Assembly (NCBI GenBank): GCA_025765595.1
Contig: JAIVFH010000080.1
Location: forward strand, 96,062-160,061
From: Obelidium mucronatum
Taxonomy: Eukaryota > Chytridiomycota > Chytridiomycetes > Chytridiales > Chytriomycetaceae
Direction of reading: 5' to 3'
Length of the DNA: 64,000 nt
Shown here: positions 33,620-43,423 of the stretch, piece after piece
Layout of the letters: every line of letters starts with the position of its first letter
How positions within the stretch are numbered: the stretch's first letter is position 1
The notes under the pieces: model-generated
Database searches by the model: none
What the model was told of the DNA's origin: nothing
The model's input: only the letters and a program-made list of their open reading frames with translations
Made by a program: the position numbers and the translations under genes

Positions 33620-34207
33620 GTTTTTTTTTTTATTTGTTTGAATACCCTTCTTTAAGTCTTGACATTATGTATATTTATCAACTAAACGTTTTTTTCGGTC
33701 TATCATTTTCTATCCCCCTTTTTTTTGTTGAGACTTTTGAATCTAGAAATTGATAATAAAATACCCATTCATTCATTTTAAGTATAATATCTATTTCTAT
33801 GAGATTTGGATAAACTGTCAGGCAAGAATTGGAATGGGAACAAATAAACCGATATCGAAAGGTAAAATCGAAACCTTGTCGATTAAAAGGCTGATAAATC
33901 GATAGATCTGACAGAATGCATTGCAAGTGTGTTTCTACGATTCGCTAACTGTAGAACCAGCCAGATATCTGCCTGAACTATTTCACTTACAAATCGGATA
34001 AATTATCGGATAAATTCTAATTTGAAATTCAAGGTTTCTGATTTGTCATGTCGTGGGTTGTGTGGCAGTCTGTGGCTGCCTGGGTTTGGAAGTGGAGTTC
34101 AAGTTCAGCCTCCAAGAAAAAAAAGACCTCAAAAACAGGTGCTGTCAAAGCTCCAAAACCGTCTCACCAACATCCACCAACCAACGACTTCTTCAAGCAG
34201 CTCTCGT

Positions 34208-34957
34208 ATGCAACTCGCGCCAAGCGAATCTTCTTCTGCAAGAGGGGCCACCCCCTCTGCCAGCGAAACGCTCGCCCGCTTTGAGAATGGCGCGATCCTG
34301 CGCGATCTTCTCTTCCCCGACGACGAACTGCCGCTGTTTCCCGCAAGCCGCCGCTCGTCCGTCGATTCTTTCGCCGACGCTTTGCGCAGCTTGGATCTGT
34401 CGCCGCCGCCGCCGCTGCCGCTGGACGCATTCGGCTTCGGCGCGTTTCCGTTCTTCGAGCTTTCGCATTCGGCTAAAGATGCGCTCGACATGGCCGCTTT
34501 TGCGTCGCCACACTTGTTTGCCGTGGCGGATCCTGCCAGCTCGGCAACGTCTTCACCAACTACACCAACACCAACACCCATCCAAACAAACGCCACCCTC
34601 AATCAATCTCGCTCTCTCACTAGCATTCTGTCTCCGATCCTCATGAAACCTCGAAAGAAGGTTGCCAAAGCGAAATCAACTCCAGTCCTCAGCAGCAGCA
34701 GCAACAGCACCTCCACACCACCAACAGTTCTGATTCTCGACCACGCGACCATATTTGCAATGTCTGCGACAGCAAATTCCTCAGGACACCAAGGACTTGT
34801 ACAGACACAAAGCAACATCATAGCAAGGCAAGAGACTATTCGTGTCCTCTATGGATGCGGTTCCACGTTTGCAAGAAGCGATGCAGTCACCCGACACATG
34901 AAGAAGCGAACTTGTCGTGGTGCTCCTCCACCATCTCCTCCTCCTCCTCCTCAATAA
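34208..34957 (+). CDS. C2H2 zinc-finger regulator 9, finger 1 destroyed by frame shifts
   Basis: Tandem sister of gene 8: RFENGAILRDLLFPDDE, RRSSVDSFADALRS, LSPILMKPRKK. The frame stays open to 34957 and ends with a good second finger CGSTFARSDAVTRHMKKRTC. Where finger 1 should be (about 34735-34850) the open frame encodes unrelated sequence. The residues CNVCDSKFLR, HQ, DLYRHKAT and HSKARDYSC are still readable but scattered over all three frames. So three or four small indels, compensating overall, removed finger 1 without closing the frame. The N-terminal open frame extends upstream to 34022 without an ATG. Exons 34250-34510 are GC-rich. Either a decaying copy or clustered assembly errors. 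Confidence 0.65.
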   Translation: MQLAPSESSSARGATPSASETLARFENGAILRDLLFPDDELPLFPASRRSSVDSFADALRSLDLSPPPPLPLDAFGFGAFPFFELSHSAKDALDMAAFASPHLFAVADPASSATSSPTTPTPTPIQTNATLNQSRSLTSILSPILMKPRKKVAKAKSTPVLSSSSNSTSTPPTVLILDHATIFAMSATANSSGHQGLVQTQSNIIARQETIRVLYGCGSTFARSDAVTRHMKKRTCRGAPPPSPPPPPQ

Positions 34958-35258
34958 GCTTCGTCATTAGTTTTTTTTAAGTCCACCTATTTTCTATTCT
35001 AAGCGACGTATGCAAGGCTTTCTTTATTCCCCCACGGTGTCTACATTTTTATTGTCGCCACTGTTTATTGCATTGTGCGATCAGTTTCTGTTTATATATC
35101 ATTTCTATTCATTTTATATCAATCATGTTTGTGAAAGTAAAATATGTACCATAAGTAATTTTTTATTATTTATATGTAACGGTGCCAATGCGTAAATCGG
35201 AATCATCCCGTTTATTTGTACAGCTGCTAGCGAAATTGACAGTGTCTGAAAAAAGGTG
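34958..35258. other. Intergenic, AT-rich
   Basis: About 300 nt between C2H2 gene 9 and tRNA-Glu; no gene supported. Confidence 0.35.
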
Positions 35259-35330
35259 CTCCGAAACGGGGAATTGAACCCCGGTCGCCGCCGTGAGAGG
35301 GCGGAATCTTGGCCACTAGACGATTTCGGA
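35259..35330 (-). tRNA. tRNA-Glu(CTC)
   Basis: 72 nt. Acceptor TCCGAAA/TTTCGGA; anticodon arm CCGCC-CTCTCAC-GGCGG with anticodon CTC; T arm CCGGGGTTCAATTCCCCG. Decodes GAG. Confidence 0.95.
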
Positions 35331-35755
35331 TGCTCTCCTTCCGGTGAATTAGATTATAATGTTTCTTAAACCTGAGAGTCCCAACAATTCCAAAAAATGT
35401 TTTTCCAACCCGATTTCATCCACTTCATCAACCGACACATCGCTTCCATTCGAAACAAGCGTATCTCCATCGAATGCGTCTGAATCTTCGGTACATGCCG
35501 CATGCGCCTTCTCGAAACAGTGAGCGATCTGTGATGATAGAGGGAGAGAGAGAGGGTACTCGTCTTCGAAACTGTCTTGTACGTACTTGCTGACTGCTTT
35601 TTTTCTTGATATACGCACTTAAAAACACTATTGAATGGAGGGTACGGAGGAACAGTGACAGTAAATCAATAAATTATTGCCACTTCGTGTTCAACGCAAT
35701 AGATTAAACAACAGACACATCAGAGATAAAACAACACGCAACGATAACTATGTCG
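35331..35755. other. Intergenic between two tRNA genes
   Basis: Contains a minus-strand open frame (35349-35618, starting MRISRKKAVSKYVQDSFEDE) with some acidic coding character. No homologue, start context or splice model supports it. Confidence 0.25.
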
Positions 35756-35837
35756 CGTCCCGCACAGGATTCGAACCTGCGCTCCCAGAGGGAAATGCCT
35801 TAGCAGGGCACCGCGTTAACCACTCCGCCAACGGGAC
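35756..35837 (-). tRNA. tRNA-Ser(GCT), copy 2
   Basis: 82 nt, same sequence as the copy at 18172-18253, with identical folding (anticodon GCT, long variable arm). Its 5' flank is the second copy of the segmental duplication. Confidence 0.95.
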
Positions 35838-36055
35838 TTGGTCCCTTATGTGAATTGCAAATTTATAAGTGCCGCTTCCATATTTCCTCCCACACATTGT
35901 ATCCTTTAATTATAGCTTAGCAGTAAGAACAAATTCCAAACGAGTTTGTTTTTTATTTGCCTCCTTTAATTGTTTTCTTTCTTCCCCTCAAAAGTTTTAT
36001 GAAACAAGAAAACACACACCAAAAGCCAACAGAGCTGAATACTGACAACCGCATG
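35838..36055. repeat. Segmental duplication flanking tRNA-Ser, copy 2
   Basis: Collinear with 18254-18480. It ends with ATGAAAC...CCAACAGAGCTGA, which corresponds to the first codons of the F-box-like frame of copy 1, and then the similarity stops. The duplicated unit therefore ran from the tRNA into the start of that gene. Confidence 0.7.
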
Positions 36056-36216
36056 ATAATTTGATATAATTTAATCCTATCCTATATTTTATTTCTCGTT
36101 TATACGATTCTACAAAATAAAAATAAAAAACGAATAATGAAAGTCCAAAAAAAAAAAAGAAAAGAGCATTCAATTCTTTGTTTTTTTTTCCTCGCTTTCT
36201 GCTTTTTCAAAGAGTT

Positions 36217-37642
36217 TCAAGAATGAAAAGACAAGTTTAAATCATCAAATTCCCAGCTGTTCTCTGAGATTCCAAGGATAGGCTGCGTGAGCCATTCGTT
36301 TTCAGTTGATAAAAATTGTGTGTTGTTGGATTGCAGGCCAAAAGTCTGTTGCTGTTGCTGCTGCGGCTGCGGCTGTAAAGGTTGCGATTGTTCCTGGTTG
36401 ACTGATTGTAAAAGCATAGGCTCAGGTGGCTTTAATAAAGGATGCTGTGACACTGCCTGTTGCGATACAGTCTGTAACTGTCGTTCAAATTCCAATAGTT
36501 GCTGTGGCGGCTGAAACTGCGTCTGCAACGGCTGTTGTTGCGTCTGACGGAACGCCTTTGATTGTTGATTCATAAACACGGGGTGCGTCATAGGTGGGGC
36601 ATAACTGGCAAACTGCAGGGAAGGCTGATGAGTCGGTAGATTAAAAGAAAACGCGGCAGGAGTGTTGAATTGAATCGGGGTGGAAGGAAGCGGTGTGATG
36701 ACATTGAATAGTGGTGTTATCGGTGTACTAGATTGAATCGGCGTCATTCCAATCGCGTGATACGGAGAGAAGGGTTGATATCGCTGCAGATCAATGAATT
36801 GACCATCTTGTTGCGTCAGGAGTGGCGTTCCCACCAAACCGTTTCCAGTATTCAGCTGATGTGAGTTGAAGATGAAAGGGCTGTTGAGTAGTTGCGGCTG
36901 CTGTGGGATGAATGGAGAAACCGGTGGTAGTGGAGAACTGAGCACGATATTCTGCATGTTTTGTGGCCATTGAAACGGAGCCACTTGACTCTGTGATCCA
37001 GCCTCATTCGCCTCGCTTTTTTGAGCACCTGGAGATGCACAACTTGTTGTTGTGGTTGTGGTTGTTGAGCGCAACCTTCTTTGGGCTTGTGCACTGTCGA
37101 ACTCTGTGTGGGTGGCACCCGCCTTGGCGCTCTGGGTGACATCGGCCCGCCGACGGCGCGGCGGCAGCGGAGTATCCAGCGCCGCTTCTGATTGGTCGAC
37201 GGCGGGTGGCGCGGCGGAGTTTGAATCCCGGCGATCTGATTCGTCTTTCAAGAGTGTCTTTCGCTTCAGTTCGCGGTACGCCTTGCTGCGGGTCCTGTGA
37301 TAGAGAGAGAGAGAGAGAGAGGGAGTAAGTTAAGCTCAAAGAGAGTGCCCAATGATGGGCCTTTTATTTCAAAAGTCGTTGGGGAAAATAACTTACGAGT
37401 TCTTTGTGTACACGCAGTCAATCCCAAGTTTCACACATCGGCCACAGATTGGTTTCTCTCGGCTGCATTTGCGGTTTCTCAGGCGACACTGTTTTTTGGT
37501 GCAGTTAGTGTTCTTTTTCGTCCTTATTGTAAAGTGTGACTCCTGCCAAGTCTCAGGATGTATTAGGTTGTCATACCTCATCGCAAGATTGTAGTCTGTT
37601 GTTCTGGCTCAAGCATTGGTTGGGGAAAGGGTGCGTTGTCAT
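36217..37642 (-). CDS. Zn2Cys6 regulator A (411 aa)
   Basis: Three exons, 37577-37642, 37397-37488 and 36217-37294, sum to 412 codons including stop, with no frame break. Exon 1 reads MTTHPFPNQCLSQNNRLQSC and ends DE. The cluster CDECRLRNRKC, six residues, CGRCVKLGIDC is split by the first intron. The second intron (102 nt, phase 2, containing a GA repeat) precedes STRSKAYRELKRKTLLKDES. The remainder is Gln/Pro/Ser-rich (long Q runs, repeated TPxxF phrases) and ends ENSWEFDDLNLSFHS, an acidic/hydrophobic tail of the activation-domain kind. No fungal_trans domain is visible. A likely nuclear DNA-binding activator with unknown targets. Confidence 0.87.
37299..37323. repeat. GA dinucleotide repeat in intron
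   Basis: About ten GA units inside the second intron of Zn2Cys6 regulator A, directly next to the 3' splice site on the minus strand (a CT tract there, so it may serve as the polypyrimidine tract). Confidence 0.8.
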
Positions 37643-38361
37643 AGTTGAGTGACAGGTGGAAAAGGGGGTTTAGGGTGCAAAATTAGGTTTGATAATGACG
37701 ATGCAGCCTTCGCTTTGTCCAATTTGCGTTGGTTCAAAAAAAAAAAAAGGAAAGAGAGAGATGGGTCTTTAATCACGTGAAAATTTTTATGCCGACAACC
37801 TTGTAGCGTTCTTGGACTGGGAGTATTCAGAAGCGCTAATACTTGAGAAAAGCTGCTTCATGACCCCTTTGTGGTAACAACTGCAGTTCTGCTGGTCCTT
37901 GTACAGCCGTAAAGTGGACTCTGCTTCCAAGAACCAAGCCCACGACTGTGCATTTCACAGATTGCCGTTCAAGTGCAAATCGCCAGCAATTTGCAAGCAT
38001 TTTTGGGGCAAATGAAGACCCAAAAGTGTGACGGGAGTGTCGCAGAGCCAAAAATGAAAACCATCAAATAAACCATTTGATTTTTACTAAAGGAGTACCG
38101 GCTGCTGGCAAGAGGGATGTAACAAGGATGCCCGACACGTCACACGACGTCACGTTACCTGGTTCTTTTGAGTGTCTCGTTTGGATACCTTTTTTTTGAA
38201 TTCGAAGCCAATCGAATGGCTACGGTTGGCTTAAAGTAAACATAAACTATCTGTCACTTTTTTTTAAGTGTTGTTTTTTATTATTTTTTCATTCTGCCAA
38301 CGTAGCACTTGTAACACCACGTGAAGAAGGAGCGCCAACGAATGAGTGTTGTTGGCGCTCG
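37643..38361. other. Intergenic with two CACGTG boxes
   Basis: About 720 nt between regulators A and B. CACGTG at about 37775 and 38318. No gene supported. Confidence 0.4.
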
Positions 38362-39603
38362 TTATTTATAAAATAAGGGGTGAGGCAGAACACGCCGCGA
38401 CTGCTCTTCCGCCGCCGCCGGATGATGTTGGATTAAAGGATACGATTCATGATATTGATGCATTGGGCGGTGGTTGTGGTGGTACTGATGATAGTGGTAA
38501 GAAAGCGGTTGTTGTTGTTGTTGCTGTTCGATGCGAGGGTATTCTTGCTTCACATCGTGCGGTTGAGTCGATGGTGGGTGCGGAATCGAAGCAGTTGTTG
38601 CAGGTGGACGATAGGGAGATGCTATGGAAGCTGCGGAACTGACTAATGCTAGAAGAGACAGCGGATCCTGAGGTATTTGATCGTGCAATGCCTGAATTTC
38701 AGGTAGCATGGGAGACGCCGGTTGTGGCTGGGCAGATACAGCTTCTGGGCGAGGTGGAGTAGCTTCATGCTGTTTTAGAGGCGCCAGAATAGTGATTTGT
38801 TGGTTTTGCTGTTGTTGTTGGTTTTGTTGTTGAGGTTGGGGCGGCGACTGCTGTTGTTGTTGTTGCGGCTGGGGTTGCTGCTGCTGCGGGGGCTGTGTCT
38901 GGCGTTTCTTGCTGTCAGACACACTCATTTGAGTCTTGCTTCCCACAGACTTTTGTGGCTTCCTAATGATAATACCTCTCGCATTTGCCGCCAACGAATT
39001 TGCAGCCAACAAATCTCGAAACTGTTTGCTTTTCGTGCTAAAAGCTGAAAACACGCACTCCAAGCCCAAATGCTTGCATCGCTTGCATTTGTATTCGAGG
39101 CTGCATTTTCGTTTGGCTAGACGGCACGCTTCGCATCTGTAACAAAGAAAGAAGGGGGCGAAATTAGTAATATGAATGAAGAATTTTTGGAATTAATGAT
39201 GAGGTGACTGAATAACAGGGCGGGAGATGGGCCGATGAGAAGCGTCCCATGAGCTGTTATTAGAGCGGAAGAGGGGGTGTTGACTCCTGAGAGATTTATA
39301 CAGCTGTCTTTTGCGTCTTTACACAGAGACTCAAAAGACACATGGGAACAAGACAGGCATTGTCCCCACGTGTTCCAAAGTCCGCAGGTCTTTATGCATA
39401 TGCCGCGCAGCATAACTAAGACGCTCCGGAGACGATAGATGGAAACAACCGCCCAATCCCAATGGTTCAATACCACTTCCTTGGTAGATGAACAAACAAA
39501 CAAACAAACGAAACACTCACGATTTAAGTCTGACATTTGAAGACGGAACAGCAAACGGCAGATTTGTCTGTGGAGCGAGTAGGTCCTTTAAATTGGGTTG
39601 CAT
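38362..39603 (-). CDS. Zn2Cys6 regulator B (285 aa)
   Basis: Two exons, 39521-39603 and 38362-39136, sum to exactly 286 codons. Exon 1 is MQPNLKDLLAPQTNLPFAVP followed by SSNVRLK. A 384-nt intron splits the Ser codon just before the cluster CEACRLAKRKCSLEYKCKRC, continuing KHLGLEC (CX2CX6CX5CX2CX6C). The continuation STKSKQFRDLLAANS corresponds to STRSKAYREL of the relatives but has no intron in front. A Q/P-rich block with several polyQ runs and a Tyr/His-rich tail follow. Intact. The intron before Ser-Cys matches that of paralogue 4 and regulator C. Confidence 0.85.
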
Positions 39604-40084
39604 CGAGCCAGAGTTTGTATTTTGAGGGCGAGCGAGTCGAGAGATGGCCAAATGGGCAGTGATAGACACTTTGAGAGAATCTAAATATTCTCTAATCTGA
39701 GCTATCGGCGTAAGGAGGTGAGGCTGGCGGTGGGGTGGCGGGCGTCAGTGATTGGAAGGGTTCAGTTTTTTTGCCGTTTTTTTTTCGAGTTCATATCAAC
39801 TCCGGACTTGCGAAGTTGATAAATGCGGACTCTGACGAAAAAAACTTAAACCGATCGAACAGATATAAAACAAAAGAGCCATAATTTGTGATTTATTACT
39901 TGGCGCCGCCAATTACTTTTTGAAATTAGGATTGTAATAAGGGGAAACGTGGGGGTTCTAAAATCAACGAAAGAAGAGAACCCAAATAATACGTGGAAAT
40001 AATCAAAAACAAAAACAGAGAAAACGGTAGGGTCACAAAGAGGGGAGGTAATCCAGCCTCAATAAGTAAATCAACGATAATTTC
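39604..40084. other. Intergenic
   Basis: About 480 nt between regulators B and C. No gene supported. Confidence 0.35.
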
Positions 40085-41205
40085 CTAGTCCACAAGCGCG
40101 CTTATGGACATTGACGATTCAGAGCGACTGAACGAAACAAGCTCCTTGGCCAAAGTAACAACTAAATCAGATTCAGCGCTTACTTCGATTGGTTCCTCAG
40201 ACAGAGCGGCATTTGGATCCCAACTCTTTGGGGGACTCATTGGGCTTGGTGTTTGCATTTGGTGTTGCTGGTGCAGAATTTGCTGTTGCTGTCTCACAGA
40301 GAGTGGAAGCATAGAGTTAACGTCCTCGTGTTTCACGTGAACATACGATTGTTGGGCTGCATATTGAGTGTTATAACTCATACTGGCCGCACGAAGTGGC
40401 TGAGGTGGTGTCCACGAGGGACGAGCGATAGACGGATGATAGTTATCGATAAATACGTCTCCACGGCGCAAGTAGTGTTGTTGGTGTTGCTGGTGGTGTT
40501 GGTGTTGTTGGTGTTGTTGTGGCTGGCTGAACACGACAGGCTGCGACTGCAGCACGGGCTGTGGCTGCGGCAGCGCCGCCCAGTGCTGCCTCGGCGCCGG
40601 CAGGTTGCTGCAGCTCTGGATGCGGCGCGCGCCGCCGCTGTGTCTAGCCGCCTCTGCGGCGCCGTGACTCACCGCCGGCTGACTCAGCGCCTGGGCGGCG
40701 GCGGCGCCCGTTTTGAGTGCGGGGCTGCGCGCGGCGCTGCGGGCGGGCGGACTGGGCGCCCCCGCACTGTCGCCGTCGCCGGGCAGCAGGCCGAGCTTCT
40801 TCTTCTCCTTCAGTTCGCGGTACGCTTTGCTGCGGGTTCTACCAGCGGAAGAAAGGAGTTAGTCATTGCATGCATTCACACACCCAGCACTCAGCACTCA
40901 GCACACTCACGAATTGCGGCTGTATACACACGGGATGCCCTTCTTGAGGCATCTGCCGCATCCGCTTTCGTCTCGAGTGCACTTCTTGTTGGACAGTCTG
41001 TCAAGTGAGGGAGCGTCGTTAGTTGACATCATCAAGGCTCCTATCACACTCAAACGTACCTGCATCCTTCGCAAGACTTTAAAACCACCAAAACACAAAG
41101 CCCGTTAGCTATACAAGGCCTCTCTTTCCTTCTAACTAACTGAACACCCACCTTGAGGCGTCGGTTTGTTGACAAGCACTGGCCAGGGAACTCATGAAGC
41201 AACAT
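40085..41205 (-). CDS. Zn2Cys6 regulator C (303 aa) with a 17-nt microexon
   Basis: Four exons, 41152-41205, 41060-41076, 40911-40997 and 40085-40838, sum to 304 codons. Exon 1 is MLLHEFPGQCLSTNRRLK. The 17-nt exon encodes only SCEGC plus two bases of Arg. Exon 3 completes the cluster (LSNKKCTRDESGCGRCLKKG, then IPC). The last exon starts STRSKAYRELKEKKK. The C-terminal part is Ala/Pro then Gln/His-rich, and ends SRSESSMSISALVD. The 5' part of the last exon is very GC-rich (about 40590-40800). The tiny exon is supported by phase, by GT-AG borders and by the identical SCEGCR residues in paralogue 4. Confidence 0.87.
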
Positions 41206-42017
41206 GGTGCAATTTCCAATTGGAAAATTTTCGTCAGTCAAAGAGGCATGACCATTTTTCGCACTCGAAACCTTCAAGCCCAAATTTAGATTTGTCAGAA
41301 TCAACCAGAGCTGCAGAGCGTGCGGCGGGATGCGTGGCCGTATCGTGAAGGATTGCTTATTCTGTAGACGGTGGAAAAAAGTATTGATGATGTTCGTGGC
41401 TGTGTCCGCCGCGGCCAGTCCGCCGCCCTGAGTCTAAGGGGGTCCAATCGATTTTACGTCGCAAAATGTTGTAATGTTGCTGATGATGATGGTTACAACA
41501 CCTGTTTTGTCGTATCGCAGGTTTTCATTTTACCAGGTTGAAAAAAAAATTCCATAAAGGTTCCAATATACCAGAGTCCGAACCAAAACGATGAACCAGT
41601 GATGAACCATCAAACACATCGAATCCAGCGGACTTGAGTTTTGGAAAATAGTTTTATACCTACGGTGAAAGCAACTGCCCTACTGAAGAACGTTTTCCAA
41701 AGTCCGCTTCATTCTTCAAACCAAGAAAATCACTTCCCATTACTACACAAGTAAAGAGTAACAAAAGCTATTAATCCATTGGTGTTGTCGATACAGCTGA
41801 AAGTTGTATAGCGACAATAGATGACTTATCGGAACAACACCCTTGAAAATTTTTTCTCAAATTCATTCTTACCATTTGAAGGCAAGGTGAATACTCTACT
41901 CAGGGGTTCAGCCCCATTACACTGCACTTTTCAAGTCTCTTCTATCGGTGGTTTTTCGTTCAAAAAAATAAGAAATGCCGAACTGACAATTTCTACAAAA
42001 ACTCCGCCTTCCACATC
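41206..42017. other. Divergent promoter region between regulators C and D
   Basis: About 810 nt separating a minus-strand and a plus-strand Zn2Cys6 gene, so both promoters probably lie here. No further gene supported. Confidence 0.4.
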
Positions 42018-42692
42018 ATGCATCTAATCTCACCACAAACAAACCACATAACGCCGCCGCCGCCGATACTCTCAAATTTACCCCGACCAAAACACAACAG
42101 CTGCGACTCCTGTCGAAACTCGCGGAAAAGATGTGACTTTGACCGTGAACAGGGTTCCTGCGATAGATGCCACCGCATGAACCGAAAATGCGCTTTCACA
42201 TTACCGGATCGACGAACACATGCTGGGAAATGGAAACAAAAACTTCAAATCGATGCTGCTGGCTTGGTGGGGGCACTAGTGGCGCCTACTACGAAGCGGA
42301 TATCCTCAAGAGCCACTGCGACTGTCACTCGTGTTTTGGATAAATCGGAATATATACTACCACGCTCCTCGGAACCATGTATTCCCCCATCTGCTATCGC
42401 TCCCGACTCTTTTTCTTCTTGTGATCGATATCCGACTTGGAGTTCGGAGATGTATTCTCCGACACAAACAGGATGCCATCAGCAACTTAGCCATTTAGTT
42501 CCTTCTTCCACAATCCCCCACTATTCATCTAACTATAAAGACTATAAGCCGACCTACTTACTTCCGGTACTACCATCTGTCGCCGAGATGATTCGAGGTG
42601 TTCCCAGAAAGGTGCCGAACGAGCGCGATTCTGACAATTCTCCAAAACATGATGAATATCCTGCAAAGTCACGGCACTTCCGACATTTTTGA
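42018..42692 (+). CDS. Zn2Cys6 regulator D (224 aa, single exon)
   Basis: Starts MHLISPQTNHITPPPPILSN. The cluster is CDSCRNSRKRC, eight residues, CDRCHRMNRKC, followed by a basic stretch (LPDRRTHAGKWKQKLQ). No intron, and no NxRLKSC / STRSKAY signature, so it belongs to a different subgroup from paralogues 1-4 and A-C. The rest is Ser/Thr/Pro-rich with no domain recognised, ending PAKSRHFRHF. Intact. Confidence 0.8.
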   Translation: MHLISPQTNHITPPPPILSNLPRPKHNSCDSCRNSRKRCDFDREQGSCDRCHRMNRKCAFTLPDRRTHAGKWKQKLQIDAAGLVGALVAPTTKRISSRATATVTRVLDKSEYILPRSSEPCIPPSAIAPDSFSSCDRYPTWSSEMYSPTQTGCHQQLSHLVPSSTIPHYSSNYKDYKPTYLLPVLPSVAEMIRGVPRKVPNERDSDNSPKHDEYPAKSRHFRHF

Positions 42693-43423
42693 ATCAATCA
42701 CCGCCTTTTCCGATTGGATTAGGAAACAAAGAATAAAAATGTGATAAACGTCTTTCTTTTCTTGGGTTGGACGGGTTTTTTTTTTCTTTATGCTGTTGGT
42801 GTTTCCTTTTTTATTATATTTTTTAAAATAATTTTGAGATAATGAGGGGATATAGTCTCTGGACTGTTTCAGAGACGCTTCAGGCTTGACGGCGGATGCG
42901 TCTCACTTGTGTCTGACTCATAAACGCTGTGTATTCAAGCACAGAATAGAATAACTTTCCAAATAAAAACATCACTTGAATGAAATGAGAGGCAGCCCCC
43001 GCCAGTGTCGGCTGCTTCGGAAACGACGGGAGCGGAGAAGCGGCTGAAAAAATTGTGTCACAAAATCTGACATGACTAAGGCATCTAGATCGCCTTATCA
43101 CGGCACAGCTCCCACCAAAAGGTAAGGCCATTCACACAGAGAGAAGCTTCATGGTTTGCGGATAGGTAGTGTGGCTGATGAGCGGTTGGGTCCAAACTTC
43201 AGCCACAGCAATTATAACATTCCCAAAAAAGAATGAAAATTTGTGTTATCAAAAGTTTCAATTCTTCCCAAATCGAAACCCCGACCCTGGCACTTGCCGT
43301 TGAGCACCTACACCGTCACAGTTCCGACAAGCAAAGCCCTTCTGTGTACTCTGAGCCTTTGTCCGCCGGATATTACAGAAAAAAAGACCGAAACAACAAA
43401 GCACAAGTCGTTGCCCGATTGAA
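42693..43423. other. Intergenic
   Basis: About 730 nt between regulators D and E; a minus-strand open frame (42880-43131) is not supported by anything else. Confidence 0.35.

Noticed and set aside
36287..36514. Cys-rich plus-strand frame (CCCCCCGCGCKGCDCS)
   Set aside because: Read-through of the reverse complement of polyQ codons in regulator A; not a metallothionein.
38797..39048. Leu-rich hydrophobic plus-strand frame resembling a membrane protein
   Set aside because: Reverse reading of CAG/CAA repeats in regulator B.
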